This document shows, one piece after another, positions 24,460-32,090 of a stretch of 35,390 nt of DNA. Origin of the DNA: Clostridiaceae bacterium (GTDB lineage: Bacteria; Bacillota; Clostridia; DSM-8532); NCBI GenBank assembly GCA_012516065.1, contig JAAYXD010000222.1:1-35390 (forward strand). Reading direction: 5' to 3'. The position numbers were made by a program, and so were the translations under genes. The notes beneath the pieces were generated by a model. It was not told where the DNA came from. It made no database searches and was given only the letters and a program-made list of their open reading frames with translations. Positions within the stretch are counted from its first letter, which is position 1. Every line of letters begins with the position of its first letter.

Positions 24460-25968
24460 GTGCGCTATGTCGCCGGAGGTATTCTTGCGGTAGCAGCCTT
24501 TTTGCTGGTCATGATGTGTATGCCCCAAACCGGCGCGATATACTCCCATGACACGCAGTCTTATGAATACGCGGCTTCTACTCTTATCGAGTTGGGAGAT
24601 ATGAGGTATTTCGGATATGATACTCCAATAATTCAATGGCCTCCATTTTATATCATAATGCTCGCGTTTTTGAACCTGATTGGCCTCGATACGGCAAACG
24701 GCGCCGCATGGCTTAACGCCATTCTGATTGCGTATATGATATACGCGTCCGCCGTTTTTCTGTTCGACCTGCTGAAAGTAAAATGGATGGCGGTCCCGGC
24801 GGCGTTGATGATGGCCGTATCGGTGCCGTTGCTTTATGTATCGGGGTATGCGTGGAGCGAAACGCTGTTTATTTTTCTGTCTGTAGTCTCAATGATTTTT
24901 CTGCTCCAATATATAATAAAGAAGAAAAACGGGTGGTTTTATGCCGCCGCGGTTTTGTCATCTCTTTGCTGGCTTACGCGTTATATAGGGATTGTGCATG
25001 TCGCCGTTGCCGCGCTTACCCTTTTCATCGGGGTAAAACCGTTTTGGGAAAAGGTTAAGAAAATGGTCATTTTTCTTTTTATCTCATGTGCTCCGATGGC
25101 ATTGTGGGTTTACAGGAATTACACGTTATCAGGGACTTTTACGGGCGGAAGGCAGCCCGGCCAGTTCACCCTCGAAGAGAACGCCGAGCTTACGGTGGAA
25201 GTTCTTGAAAGCTGGTTTTACGAATGGGAGCCTGTTTTCGCTTATATCGCGGCCGGGTTTTATGTATTGCTCGTAATTTTGGCCGTGGTTTTCAAAAAGA
25301 ATAAAAGGAACAAGCAGGAACCGGGAAAAGGCGTGTGTCTGTTTTCGTTCTTTTTATATATCGCTGCTTACGCTGCCGTCCTTTTTGCGACCACGACAAC
25401 AACCGCGCTCGATCCGATAAGCAGCCGTTTATGGGCGCCGGTATACCCGCATATTGTATTTGTCTTCGTATTACTGCTTGATATATTGACACAGAACATA
25501 AAGATGCAAAAGATCCGGAAATGGTTTGCCGCCGGGTTTACGGTGTTTGCGCTGACAGCGCTGATTAACCCCGCGGTTTGGATTTTAAACGAAGGAATCG
25601 AAAGAAGGGAAGCTCTTCTTGGAACGAAAGAATCGCCGGAAATAAAAAAAGCTCCAATTTTGAAAGTCGCGAATGATTATTTGGAGCCGTCCGAGGATAC
25701 CCTTATAATAAGCAACCAGGCTTCGATACTTGCAATGCACACAGATTTTAAATGCTACTACCCGCCTAAAAAAGAAGGTATTGAAATTTATACTTTTAGC
25801 CGATACAAAGAGAAAATGGAGGATTTTCGCGATATATACCTGGTCTGGTACGGGGACCCGCAGTCGCAGGATTTTATGGACATACCCGAATTCAGGCAGA
25901 ACTATGAGCTTGAGGTTATCGCCGATGAAGGTATTTGCGTGATACTTAAGATAAAACAGGGCTCTTAA
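24460..25968 (+). CDS. Integral membrane GT-C type glycosyltransferase (ArnT/PMT-like)
   Basis: This protein of about 502 residues has roughly ten or more membrane helices. It starts with GTG 24460, chosen because GGAGG ends 8 bases before it. After the first helix comes an extracytoplasmic loop with the acidic motif SHDTQSYEYAA, matching the catalytic aspartate loop of GT-C enzymes that use polyprenyl-phosphate sugars. TRYIG and the soluble C-terminal part (about 380-500) follow. It would transfer a sugar from a lipid carrier to a target outside the membrane. The UbiA-type gene 25 bp downstream and the later GT2 gene could supply the donors. Confidence 0.83.
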   Translation: MRYVAGGILAVAAFLLVMMCMPQTGAIYSHDTQSYEYAASTLIELGDMRYFGYDTPIIQWPPFYIIMLAFLNLIGLDTANGAAWLNAILIAYMIYASAVFLFDLLKVKWMAVPAALMMAVSVPLLYVSGYAWSETLFIFLSVVSMIFLLQYIIKKKNGWFYAAAVLSSLCWLTRYIGIVHVAVAALTLFIGVKPFWEKVKKMVIFLFISCAPMALWVYRNYTLSGTFTGGRQPGQFTLEENAELTVEVLESWFYEWEPVFAYIAAGFYVLLVILAVVFKKNKRNKQEPGKGVCLFSFFLYIAAYAAVLFATTTTTALDPISSRLWAPVYPHIVFVFVLLLDILTQNIKMQKIRKWFAAGFTVFALTALINPAVWILNEGIERREALLGTKESPEIKKAPILKVANDYLEPSEDTLIISNQASILAMHTDFKCYYPPKKEGIEIYTFSRYKEKMEDFRDIYLVWYGDPQSQDFMDIPEFRQNYELEVIADEGICVILKIKQGS

Positions 25969-25993
25969 TTGAGTTTACGAGGAGACTTGAAAA

Positions 25994-26851
25994 ATGTTTA
26001 AAGATCTGATTATGCTGATTCGCCCGAAACAGTGGGTAAAAAACCTTTTCGTTCTCGTTCCGCTTATTTTCTCAAAAGCGTTTATGAATACCGATTCGGT
26101 GTTTAAGGCTTTAGCGGTGGCGCTTTGCTTTACGGCGGTTTCATCGTCGGTTTATATCCTCAACGACATAATAGATTATAAAAGGGACAGGCACCACGAC
26201 AGGAAACGGACAAGGCCCATAGCTTCCGGGAGAATGGATAAACGGAACGCTGCCGGTTTTATGCTTGTATTTATGGCGGCGGGCCTTATCCCGGCATATT
26301 TCATCCATCCTTATGTTGTTCTGTGCCTCATTGCGTATATTGTACTGAATATCCTGTACAGCGTAGTCCTTAAAAAAATCGCGATCCTTGACATAATGAT
26401 TATAGCGATAGGCTTTGTGATAAGGGTTATTTCGGGAGCTGTCGGAATACAGGTTTATATTTCGTCATGGGTACTTTTATGCGCGTTTTTCATATCGCTC
26501 TGTATAGGCGCCGGAAAACGCAAGTCGGAAAAGGCCGCGCTTATGGAAAACTCGACACTACACAGGAAAGCGCTTGAGAACTATACCGACAAGTTCCTGG
26601 ACGGCGTAATGGAAATAAGCGTTACGGGAACCGCGATAACATACTCCCTTTACACGATTCTCGAATATGAAACGCAGCTTCCGATGATAACGATATTGTT
26701 TGTGTTTTTCGGCCTCCTCAGGTATATGCAGCTTATTTTCGAGGAAAAAGAAGGGCGTCTGCCCGAGGAGATAATCCTGTCGGACAAACCGCTTCTTTTG
26801 AGTATTTTTCTGTTCGGAGCGGCATGGATATTAATTTTCCTGACGATTTGA
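25994..26851 (+). CDS. UbiA-family phosphoribosyl-polyprenol (DPPR) synthase
   Basis: This 285-residue membrane protein has about eight or nine helices. The N-terminal RPKQWVKNLFVLVPLIFSKA and NDIIDYKRDRHHDRKRTRPI motif (NDxxDxxxD) are those of decaprenyl-phosphate phosphoribosyltransferase, which joins PRPP to a polyprenyl phosphate. In mycobacteria this starts lipid-linked arabinose synthesis; in Firmicutes the product is less understood. A GAGGAG site precedes ATG 25994. It forms a pair with the GT-C gene upstream. The membership in UbiA is firm; the substrate is inferred from motifs. Confidence 0.9.
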   Translation: MFKDLIMLIRPKQWVKNLFVLVPLIFSKAFMNTDSVFKALAVALCFTAVSSSVYILNDIIDYKRDRHHDRKRTRPIASGRMDKRNAAGFMLVFMAAGLIPAYFIHPYVVLCLIAYIVLNILYSVVLKKIAILDIMIIAIGFVIRVISGAVGIQVYISSWVLLCAFFISLCIGAGKRKSEKAALMENSTLHRKALENYTDKFLDGVMEISVTGTAITYSLYTILEYETQLPMITILFVFFGLLRYMQLIFEEKEGRLPEEIILSDKPLLLSIFLFGAAWILIFLTI

Positions 26852-26885
26852 CAAAAAACCCTGAAGGATTTTATCAGAAAAAGCA

Positions 26886-26894
26886 TGGTATAAT
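26886..26894 (+). promoter_or_regulatory. Extended -10 promoter for the radical SAM gene
   Basis: TGG followed by TATAAT (26889-26894), in the 157-bp gap after the UbiA-type gene, makes an extended -10 element. No good -35 is seen. The leader to the start at 27009 is about 110 nt. Confidence 0.5.
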
Positions 26895-27008
26895 AAGAAC
26901 GGCAGTAAGAGCGTTAAGCCCTGCCGCTTTTAAAAACACGCGGGATTAAGCCGGCGGATTAAAAACCTGCCGTCCGCAAACCGACCGCAATATAAAAAGG
27001 AAGATATT

Positions 27009-28004
27009 ATGCTGAAAGCAGTTATAAATCTCATATTAAAAAGGCCGATTCTTGCGATATACGATGTTACGAAGCTTTGCAACCAGCGCTGCCTTATGTG
27101 CAACATATGGAAGACCAAAAGCGATGATATGACCGTTGAACAGTTGGAACGGGAAATAAAAAAGCTTAAGCGGTTCGGCGTCAGATATGTTTTTGTGCAG
27201 GGCGGGGAACCGCTGATTAGAAAGGATATTATAGAAATAACAGATCTTTTCATTAAGCACCGCATTAAGCCGACAATAATAACGAACGGTATTCTTCTTA
27301 CACCGGAAATTGCGGAAGAAATTGCGAAGCGCCGCTGCAACCTTGCGATAAGCATCGATTCGATGGATCGGGCGCTGTTTGAAAAACTGCGCGGAAGCGA
27401 TAAATTACCCGTGATACTTGATAATATAAAAAAGATATCGGGGCTTAAAAGAAAGGGCAACTGGTCTATAACGACGACAATAACGGGGCTTTCGAAGTTC
27501 GACGATATACGGGAAATTGAACGGTTTGCCGCGGAGCACGGCTTTATGTACGCAATACGCCCGTATATTTACGTGAGAGGAATCGCGGGAAAGAAAAACG
27601 ACGAACTGGCATATGAGTGGAAAGATGTAAGGGAAATATTCCTTTACATGCTCGCAAAGGCTAAAGAGAACAATTTCCTTGCTTACCTCGTATACCGGGA
27701 ACATATCCGGTATATAAAGGGCGAGGCGATGCCGGTATGCGACGCGGCGCGGTATTCGTTCCTCATGACCGAACAGGGTATTAAGCACCCGTGCATAGAG
27801 TTTACCGATTATACCTTTAACCTTGAAACTTTCCGCAGAGACAAAAGGATGTTCCGCAAAGCGCTTGAAGAATGCAACAGGCAAACGCCGTGCTTCTATA
27901 ATGACGCGAGGGAAATAGGAATTCTCTGGAGAAAAAAGTGGTTAATACTTTTAAATGCTCCGAGGATTATACGCCAGCTTATAAAATACGGCAACTTCTT
28001 CTGA
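27009..28004 (+). CDS. Radical SAM protein, unassigned function
   Basis: This 331-residue enzyme has the iron-sulfur motif CNQRCLMC (CX3CX2C) at residues about 24-31, followed by the GGEP SAM motif (VQGGEPLIRKDI) and the TNG strand (TIITNGILL). Later cysteines (MPVCDAARYS, KHPCIEF, EECNRQTPCF) suggest a twitch/SPASM-like auxiliary cluster. It is not HpnH-like at the N-terminus, so a hopanoid role is not supported. Its position among lipid-sugar genes suggests modification of a sugar or lipid carrier. ATG 27009 has AAAAGGAAG upstream. Confidence 0.85.
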   Translation: MLKAVINLILKRPILAIYDVTKLCNQRCLMCNIWKTKSDDMTVEQLEREIKKLKRFGVRYVFVQGGEPLIRKDIIEITDLFIKHRIKPTIITNGILLTPEIAEEIAKRRCNLAISIDSMDRALFEKLRGSDKLPVILDNIKKISGLKRKGNWSITTTITGLSKFDDIREIERFAAEHGFMYAIRPYIYVRGIAGKKNDELAYEWKDVREIFLYMLAKAKENNFLAYLVYREHIRYIKGEAMPVCDAARYSFLMTEQGIKHPCIEFTDYTFNLETFRRDKRMFRKALEECNRQTPCFYNDAREIGILWRKKWLILLNAPRIIRQLIKYGNFF

Positions 28005-28014
28005 TTATAAAAAG

Positions 28015-28040
28015 CCTGAACCAATTACAGGTTCAGGTTT
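28015..28040 (+). terminator. Weak terminator or attenuator hairpin
   Basis: CCTGAACC (28015-28022) pairs with GGTTCAGG (28030-28037) around a 7-nt loop, followed by TTT only. It ends 16 bp before the ribosome site of the epimerase gene, so it may attenuate rather than stop transcription. Confidence 0.5.
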
Positions 28041-28064
28041 GCAATAAAGCCTTGGAGGGATTTG

Positions 28065-28955
28065 ATGAACGTAATGGTAACGGGCGCATCCGGTTTTATC
28101 GGAAAACACGTTGTTGAAGCTATGTCAACGGAACCTGCCGTTGACAACATATTCGCGCTGTACCGGAACAAGGAACAGATAGCTTTTCTGCCGAAAGTAA
28201 ACCCGGTTATCGGCGATTTGGATTCGCTGCCTTCAATAAAGGTTGACGCCCGCATCGACATTATCGTTCACCTGGCGGGCTATTATAAAACCGAAACGAA
28301 AAAACTGTGTGAGAAAATAAACGTTGACGGAACAAAAAACACCGTTTCATTCTGCAGGGAAAACAATATACCGCGCATTATTTTCTTCAGCACAATAAAT
28401 GTGAACCTGAAAACAAAGGGCTGTTACGCGGCGTCGAAGGAAAAGGCCGAAGAAATAGTCAGAAACAGCGGCATCGAGTATATGATTGTAAGGCCGTCGC
28501 TGGTATATGCGGGCAGGGCCGGCAGCCTCGGCAGGATCATAGGTTATGCCGAAAAATTTCCCATATTGCCCATTTTCGGATCGGGCAAGGCAAAAGAGCA
28601 GCCGATACATATTAATGAACTGGTTGACCTGACCCTGATGATGATAAAGGATTTCAAACCGGGTGCGGAAATATACGCTGCAGGCCGCGACGCGATGCCG
28701 TTTTCGGCGCTTGTTAGGACAATAGGAACTTGCATCGGCAAAAAGGTAAGAATAATGCCGATTCCTGCAAAACCTGTGTACTGGCTTGTAAAGCTCGCCG
28801 AAAAAGCGGGCATCCACCCCGGGCTGTCCTCCGAGCAGATAGCGCATATGAGCCAGGACCTGACGGCGGACATGACAGAAACGCTGAAACTGTACCCCAT
28901 AGAATTGAAACCGTTTGAAGAAAATATCAAGTCCGACCTGAAAGGTAAAAGATAA
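28065..28955 (+). CDS. NAD-dependent epimerase/dehydratase (extended SDR)
   Basis: This protein of about 296 residues begins MNVMVTGASGFIGKHVVEAM, the NAD-binding glycine motif of extended short-chain dehydrogenases. The catalytic YxxxK is seen in GCYAASKEKAEE, and FFSTIN supplies the serine/threonine. The family includes sugar-nucleotide epimerases and the HpnA-type hopanoid proteins. ATG 28065 follows GGAGGG. The GT2 gene starts 2 bp after its stop, so the two are co-translated and the epimerase product may feed that transferase. Confidence 0.88.
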   Translation: MNVMVTGASGFIGKHVVEAMSTEPAVDNIFALYRNKEQIAFLPKVNPVIGDLDSLPSIKVDARIDIIVHLAGYYKTETKKLCEKINVDGTKNTVSFCRENNIPRIIFFSTINVNLKTKGCYAASKEKAEEIVRNSGIEYMIVRPSLVYAGRAGSLGRIIGYAEKFPILPIFGSGKAKEQPIHINELVDLTLMMIKDFKPGAEIYAAGRDAMPFSALVRTIGTCIGKKVRIMPIPAKPVYWLVKLAEKAGIHPGLSSEQIAHMSQDLTADMTETLKLYPIELKPFEENIKSDLKGKR

Positions 28956-28957
28956 TT

Positions 28958-29905
28958 ATGATCACGGTTATCATTCCCGCTTTCAATGAAGAAAAGCAGA
29001 TAGAAAAAACAATATCCGCGGTAAAGGACGTTTTTAAAAACACCGGCGAGAACTGCCGCATTGTTGTCGTCGATGACGGCTCGGCCGATGGAACATGGGA
29101 CGTCCTGAAAAACCTTGCCAAAACCGACGCGGCGCTGAATGCGGTGCGTTTAAGCCGCAATTTCGGAAAAGAAGCCGCAATCATGGCAGGGCTTTCAAAA
29201 GCAGGCGGGGATGCGTGCATAATTATGGACGCGGATTTGCAGCATCCTCCGGAAATAATTCCGGAAATGATCGCGCTGTGGAAAAAGGGGTATGAGGTTG
29301 TTGAAGCGGTAAAGGAGGACCGGGGCAGGGAAAGCGCAGGAAAAAAGATCGGAGCTTCGCTGTTCTACAAGATTATGTACCGGCTTTCTGGTTTTAATCT
29401 CGAAAATGCGTCGGACTTCAAGCTCCTTGATGCGAAAGTCGTAAAAGCCATACTTCAGATGCCTGAAAGGGAAACCTTTTTCCGCGGTCTATCGGCATGG
29501 GTCGGCTATTCAAGAACACAGGTGCATTTCAAGGTTCAAAACAGGGAATACGGAAAAAGCGGATGGTCCCGCGTAAAGCTTTTCAGGCTTGCGGTGACCG
29601 CTCTTGCGTCGTTTTCATCGCTGCCGCTTCAGTTTGTGACATTTATCGGGATTCTGTTTTTGATAGGCTCGTTCATTCTTGGAATACAGACGCTTGTAAT
29701 GAAGTTCCGCGGCCTTGCTGTGGACGGATTCACAACCGTTATCCTGCTTATTCTTATAACGGGAAGCTGTCTTATGATAAGCCTCGGCCTTATAGGAACG
29801 TATATAGCGAGGATATATAACGAAGTTAAAGCCCGCCCCAGGTATATTATTTCGGAAGAATGCGGCCCGCGGGAAGAAAGCATTCAGGGGCGTAAGGATT
29901 CCTGA
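28958..29905 (+). CDS. GT2 polyprenyl-phosphate glycosyltransferase (DPM1/GtrB-like)
   Basis: This 315-residue enzyme transfers a sugar from a nucleotide donor to polyprenyl phosphate. The GT-A domain shows VIIPAFNEEKQIEKTI, VDDGSADGT, the family-specific RNFGKEAAIMAGL and the metal motif MDADLQHPPE. Two C-terminal helices (about 230-250 and 265-285) place it at the membrane, as in GtrB. The lipid-sugar would be flipped and used by a GT-C enzyme such as that at 24460. It is the last gene of this cluster. Confidence 0.93.
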   Translation: MITVIIPAFNEEKQIEKTISAVKDVFKNTGENCRIVVVDDGSADGTWDVLKNLAKTDAALNAVRLSRNFGKEAAIMAGLSKAGGDACIIMDADLQHPPEIIPEMIALWKKGYEVVEAVKEDRGRESAGKKIGASLFYKIMYRLSGFNLENASDFKLLDAKVVKAILQMPERETFFRGLSAWVGYSRTQVHFKVQNREYGKSGWSRVKLFRLAVTALASFSSLPLQFVTFIGILFLIGSFILGIQTLVMKFRGLAVDGFTTVILLILITGSCLMISLGLIGTYIARIYNEVKARPRYIISEECGPREESIQGRKDS

Positions 29906-29926
29906 AAAACCAACAACAAACGTGAA

Positions 29927-29955
29927 TTGCTGAAAAATTGAAAATGTAATATACT
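29927..29955 (+). promoter_or_regulatory. Promoter of the MntA/HepT-dusB unit
   Basis: TTGCTG (29927-29932) and TATACT (29950-29955) are separated by 17 bp, 44 bp ahead of the GTG start. Confidence 0.6.
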
Positions 29956-29998
29956 GTAATCGGAGGGAAATATACAAAGGCAGGTGGAGGTGAAAATA

Positions 29999-30310
29999 GT
30001 GGCAAACACAGTTATGACTGTTGAAGAGATAAAACGTAAGATTGCTCCAATTTTTCAATCTTATCCTGTCAAAAAAGCTGTACTTTTTGGATCGTATGCA
30101 AAAAGAGCATCCGATAATAACAGCGATATTGATTTATTCATTGACTCGGATGGCAAGCTTCGTGGTCTGGATTTTGTCGGATTACTTGAAGAATTGGTAT
30201 GTGCACTGGGAAGGGAAGTCGACCTGTTTGAAAAAACACATATTAATCCGGATTCTCCTATTGTTAATGAAATAAGAAATCAGGGGATAATACTGTATGA
30301 AAGACCGTAA
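29999..30310 (+). CDS. mntA: MntA-type nucleotidyltransferase antitoxin
   Basis: This 103-residue minimal nucleotidyltransferase reads from GTG 29999 with GGAGG eight bases upstream. The catalytic pattern GSX10DXD is intact: G31-S32 in FGSYAKRAS and Asp43/Asp45 in DIDLF. Family members AMPylate a tyrosine of the partner HEPN toxin and so neutralise it. The gene overlaps the toxin gene by 14 bp. The pair is visibly AT-richer than its neighbours, suggesting acquisition. Confidence 0.9.
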   Translation: MANTVMTVEEIKRKIAPIFQSYPVKKAVLFGSYAKRASDNNSDIDLFIDSDGKLRGLDFVGLLEELVCALGREVDLFEKTHINPDSPIVNEIRNQGIILYERP

Positions 30311-30641
30311 ATTGATATATAGGATGCTTGAACATATTGAAAAAATAATGAGATATGTTCAAGATACTGATTATAAAAGTTTTGAAAATAATAAGATGAT
30401 GGTTGAGGCATGTGTATTCAACCTAAGCCAGATTGGTGAATTGGTAAATAAATTAAGTGCAGAATTTATTAATATGCATGCTGATATACCCTGGAACAAA
30501 ATAAGAGGTTTAAGAAATAGAATAATTCATGATTATGAAGGGATAAATCTAAAACTTATTTGGGAGATAATCACTGCTGATCTTGATAAGCTCAAAAAAC
30601 AGCTTATTGGTTTAATAGCTGAAAAGGAGAGCAATGGATGA
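30297..30641 (+). CDS. hepT: HepT-type HEPN ribonuclease toxin
   Basis: This 114-residue all-helical HEPN (DUF86) protein has the RX4HXY catalytic motif as R73-NRII-H78-D-Y80. Tyr80 is the position that MntA-type partners AMPylate. Studied members cleave RNA, including tRNA 3' ends, as dimers. The last codons overlap the dusB start (ATGA, 30638-30641), and the AAGGAG ribosome site for dusB lies inside this gene. The motif is complete, so the toxin is probably active. Confidence 0.9.
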   Translation: MKDRKLIYRMLEHIEKIMRYVQDTDYKSFENNKMMVEACVFNLSQIGELVNKLSAEFINMHADIPWNKIRGLRNRIIHDYEGINLKLIWEIITADLDKLKKQLIGLIAEKESNG

Positions 30642-31666
30642 GCGGTGAACAGGGAATACTTTTTTCGAAGAAAAATAAAAAATCAAATCTTAAAATCGGT
30701 TCATTTACCCCGAAAAACAACATATTCCTGGCCCCAATGGCCGGCATTACAGACATGCCTTTCCGTTGCCTTTGCGCCAGGTTCGGCGCCGGGTTGACGT
30801 ATACCGAAATGGTAAGCGCGAAAGGCATGTACCATAACGACAAAAAAACAGGCCGCCTCACAATGACACATCCTGACGAAGCGCCGTGCGCCGTTCAGAT
30901 ATTCGGCTCCGAGCCTGATATTATGGCGGAGGCCGCGCGGGTTTTCAACGAACGCGGCGATATTGCGCTGATAGACATAAACATGGGCTGCCCCGCGCCG
31001 AAAATAGTAAAAAACGGCGAAGGCTGCGCGCTTATGCGGGATGAAAAACTTGCATCGGAAATAATAAAAGCCGTTGTAAAAGCGTCGAAAAAGCCTGTTA
31101 CAGTAAAGTTCAGAAAAGGCTTTGACCGCGTTAACGCTGTGGAATTCGCAAAGATGGCCGAAGAATCGGGAGCCGCGGCGGTTACCGTTCACGGAAGGAC
31201 AAGAGAGCAGTTGTATTCCGGGAAAGCTGATTGGGACATTATTGCCCGGGTAAAGCGGTCGGTATCTATTCCCGTAATCGGAAACGGCGATATCCGCACC
31301 CCGGAAGATGCGGCCGATATGTTTGAACAAACCGGATGCGACGCGGTTATGGTGGGCAGGGGCGCGCTGGGAAATCCCTGGATATTTCAAAAAATTGTCC
31401 AATATATATATAACGGGGTACAAACACCCGAGCCGGCCTATGACGAAAAATACCGCATCATTAAGGAACACCTTGAAATGATGATTGCGGTAAAAGGCGA
31501 AAAGACCGCGGTAAATGAAATGCGAAAACACATCGCGTGGTATATAAAGGGGATGCCCGGCGCATCGCGTACGAGAACCGAAATAATGCGGATATCGTCG
31601 GCCGGGAAAGTATTGGAACTACTGGCGGAATATTTTAAAGTACTTCCAAATTTATCTTATTTATGA
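30638..31666 (+). CDS. dusB: tRNA-dihydrouridine synthase
   Basis: This 342-residue flavin enzyme reduces specific uridines in tRNA D-loops. LAPMAGITDMPFR, the FMN-region sequence INMGCPAPKIVKNGEGCAL with the catalytic cysteine, TVHGRTREQLYSG and VIGNGDI match DusB. The first 20 residues (SGEQGILFSKKNKKS) are a short basic extension before the usual start KIGSFTPKNNIFLAPM. The start ATG overlaps the toxin stop by 4 bp, so translation is coupled to hepT. A start internal to the extension cannot be excluded. Confidence 0.95.
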   Translation: MSGEQGILFSKKNKKSNLKIGSFTPKNNIFLAPMAGITDMPFRCLCARFGAGLTYTEMVSAKGMYHNDKKTGRLTMTHPDEAPCAVQIFGSEPDIMAEAARVFNERGDIALIDINMGCPAPKIVKNGEGCALMRDEKLASEIIKAVVKASKKPVTVKFRKGFDRVNAVEFAKMAEESGAAAVTVHGRTREQLYSGKADWDIIARVKRSVSIPVIGNGDIRTPEDAADMFEQTGCDAVMVGRGALGNPWIFQKIVQYIYNGVQTPEPAYDEKYRIIKEHLEMMIAVKGEKTAVNEMRKHIAWYIKGMPGASRTRTEIMRISSAGKVLELLAEYFKVLPNLSYL

Positions 31667-31918
31667 TAAACTATTTTATTGCAACAGCCGATAATTATAG
31701 AGGTTATCCCTTTACGGGAAACGGGTTGTAAGCCCAGGTAAAGCGACGATACCGGACGGAGCCTGATATTGGAAAGACGAAAGCCTGTCCGGAGCGGAAC
31801 AAAGCAGCGCTGTTTAACGTCAAAACGCAGGCGCATTGTGTCTAAAATGCCTGGTATTACTGAATATTACGGTACATTGTTATAAAGTTACAATTTGTTT
31901 ACACATATACAGGCGTTG
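31667..31918. other. GC-rich structured intergenic region, candidate non-coding RNA
   Basis: Between dusB and the S-layer gene promoter, 31690-31855 is distinctly GC-richer than its AT-rich surroundings and contains several successive pairings: CCC/GGG (31708-31718 region), GGGTT/AGCCC (31723-31735), GGTA/TACC (31737-31753), CCGGAC/GTCCGG (31752-31757 with 31787-31792), and a bulged CAG-GCATT hairpin (31828-31853). No protein frame with a ribosome site covers it. I do not recognise an RNA family. It could be a separate RNA or the remnant of a leader. Confidence 0.35.
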
Positions 31919-31947
31919 TTGACGCCCCTATTCCTCAATGATATAAT
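31919..31947 (+). promoter_or_regulatory. Sigma-A promoter of the S-layer-type gene
   Basis: TTGACG (31919-31924) and a perfect TATAAT (31942-31947) are separated by 17 bp. Transcription from here gives a leader of about 135 nt, long enough for the pseudoknot-like structure at 32002-32062. Confidence 0.75.
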
Positions 31948-32001
31948 TACTTTGAAATTCATGATAAACGGCCACGTTTATCTTGAATTTATAGAGCAAA
32001 C

Positions 32002-32062
32002 AAAGCGGGTTATTTAAAGGAAGCAGGATAACCCTGCTTTGCAAAATCAATCGTCTGCTTCC
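32002..32062 (+). promoter_or_regulatory. Pseudoknot-like leader structure before the SLH gene
   Basis: Stem 1 pairs 32002-32013 with 32028-32040, with one unpaired position. Its loop contains GGAAGCAG (32019-32026), which is perfectly complementary to CTGCTTCC (32055-32062), giving an H-type pseudoknot. A competing local hairpin pairs AAGCAGG (32021-32027) with CCTGCTT (32033-32039). The element ends 13 bp before the GGGAGGA ribosome site. It may control translation or protect the mRNA end. Confidence 0.55.
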
Positions 32063-32090
32063 ATAAATTTCAAAAGGGAGGATTTTAAAC

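Noticed and set aside
27009-28955. Hopanoid (HpnH/HpnA) biosynthesis
   Set aside because: The radical SAM N-terminus does not match HpnH as I know it, and no squalene-hopene cyclase is present.
30701-31531. Minus-strand open frame of 276 codons opposite dusB
   Set aside because: The composition is rich in Cys, His, Phe and Tyr with no motif, and dusB on the other strand is certain.
31690-31855. c-di-GMP or other known riboswitch
   Set aside because: Partial resemblance (GTAAAGCGACG) only; conserved core elements of the class are missing.
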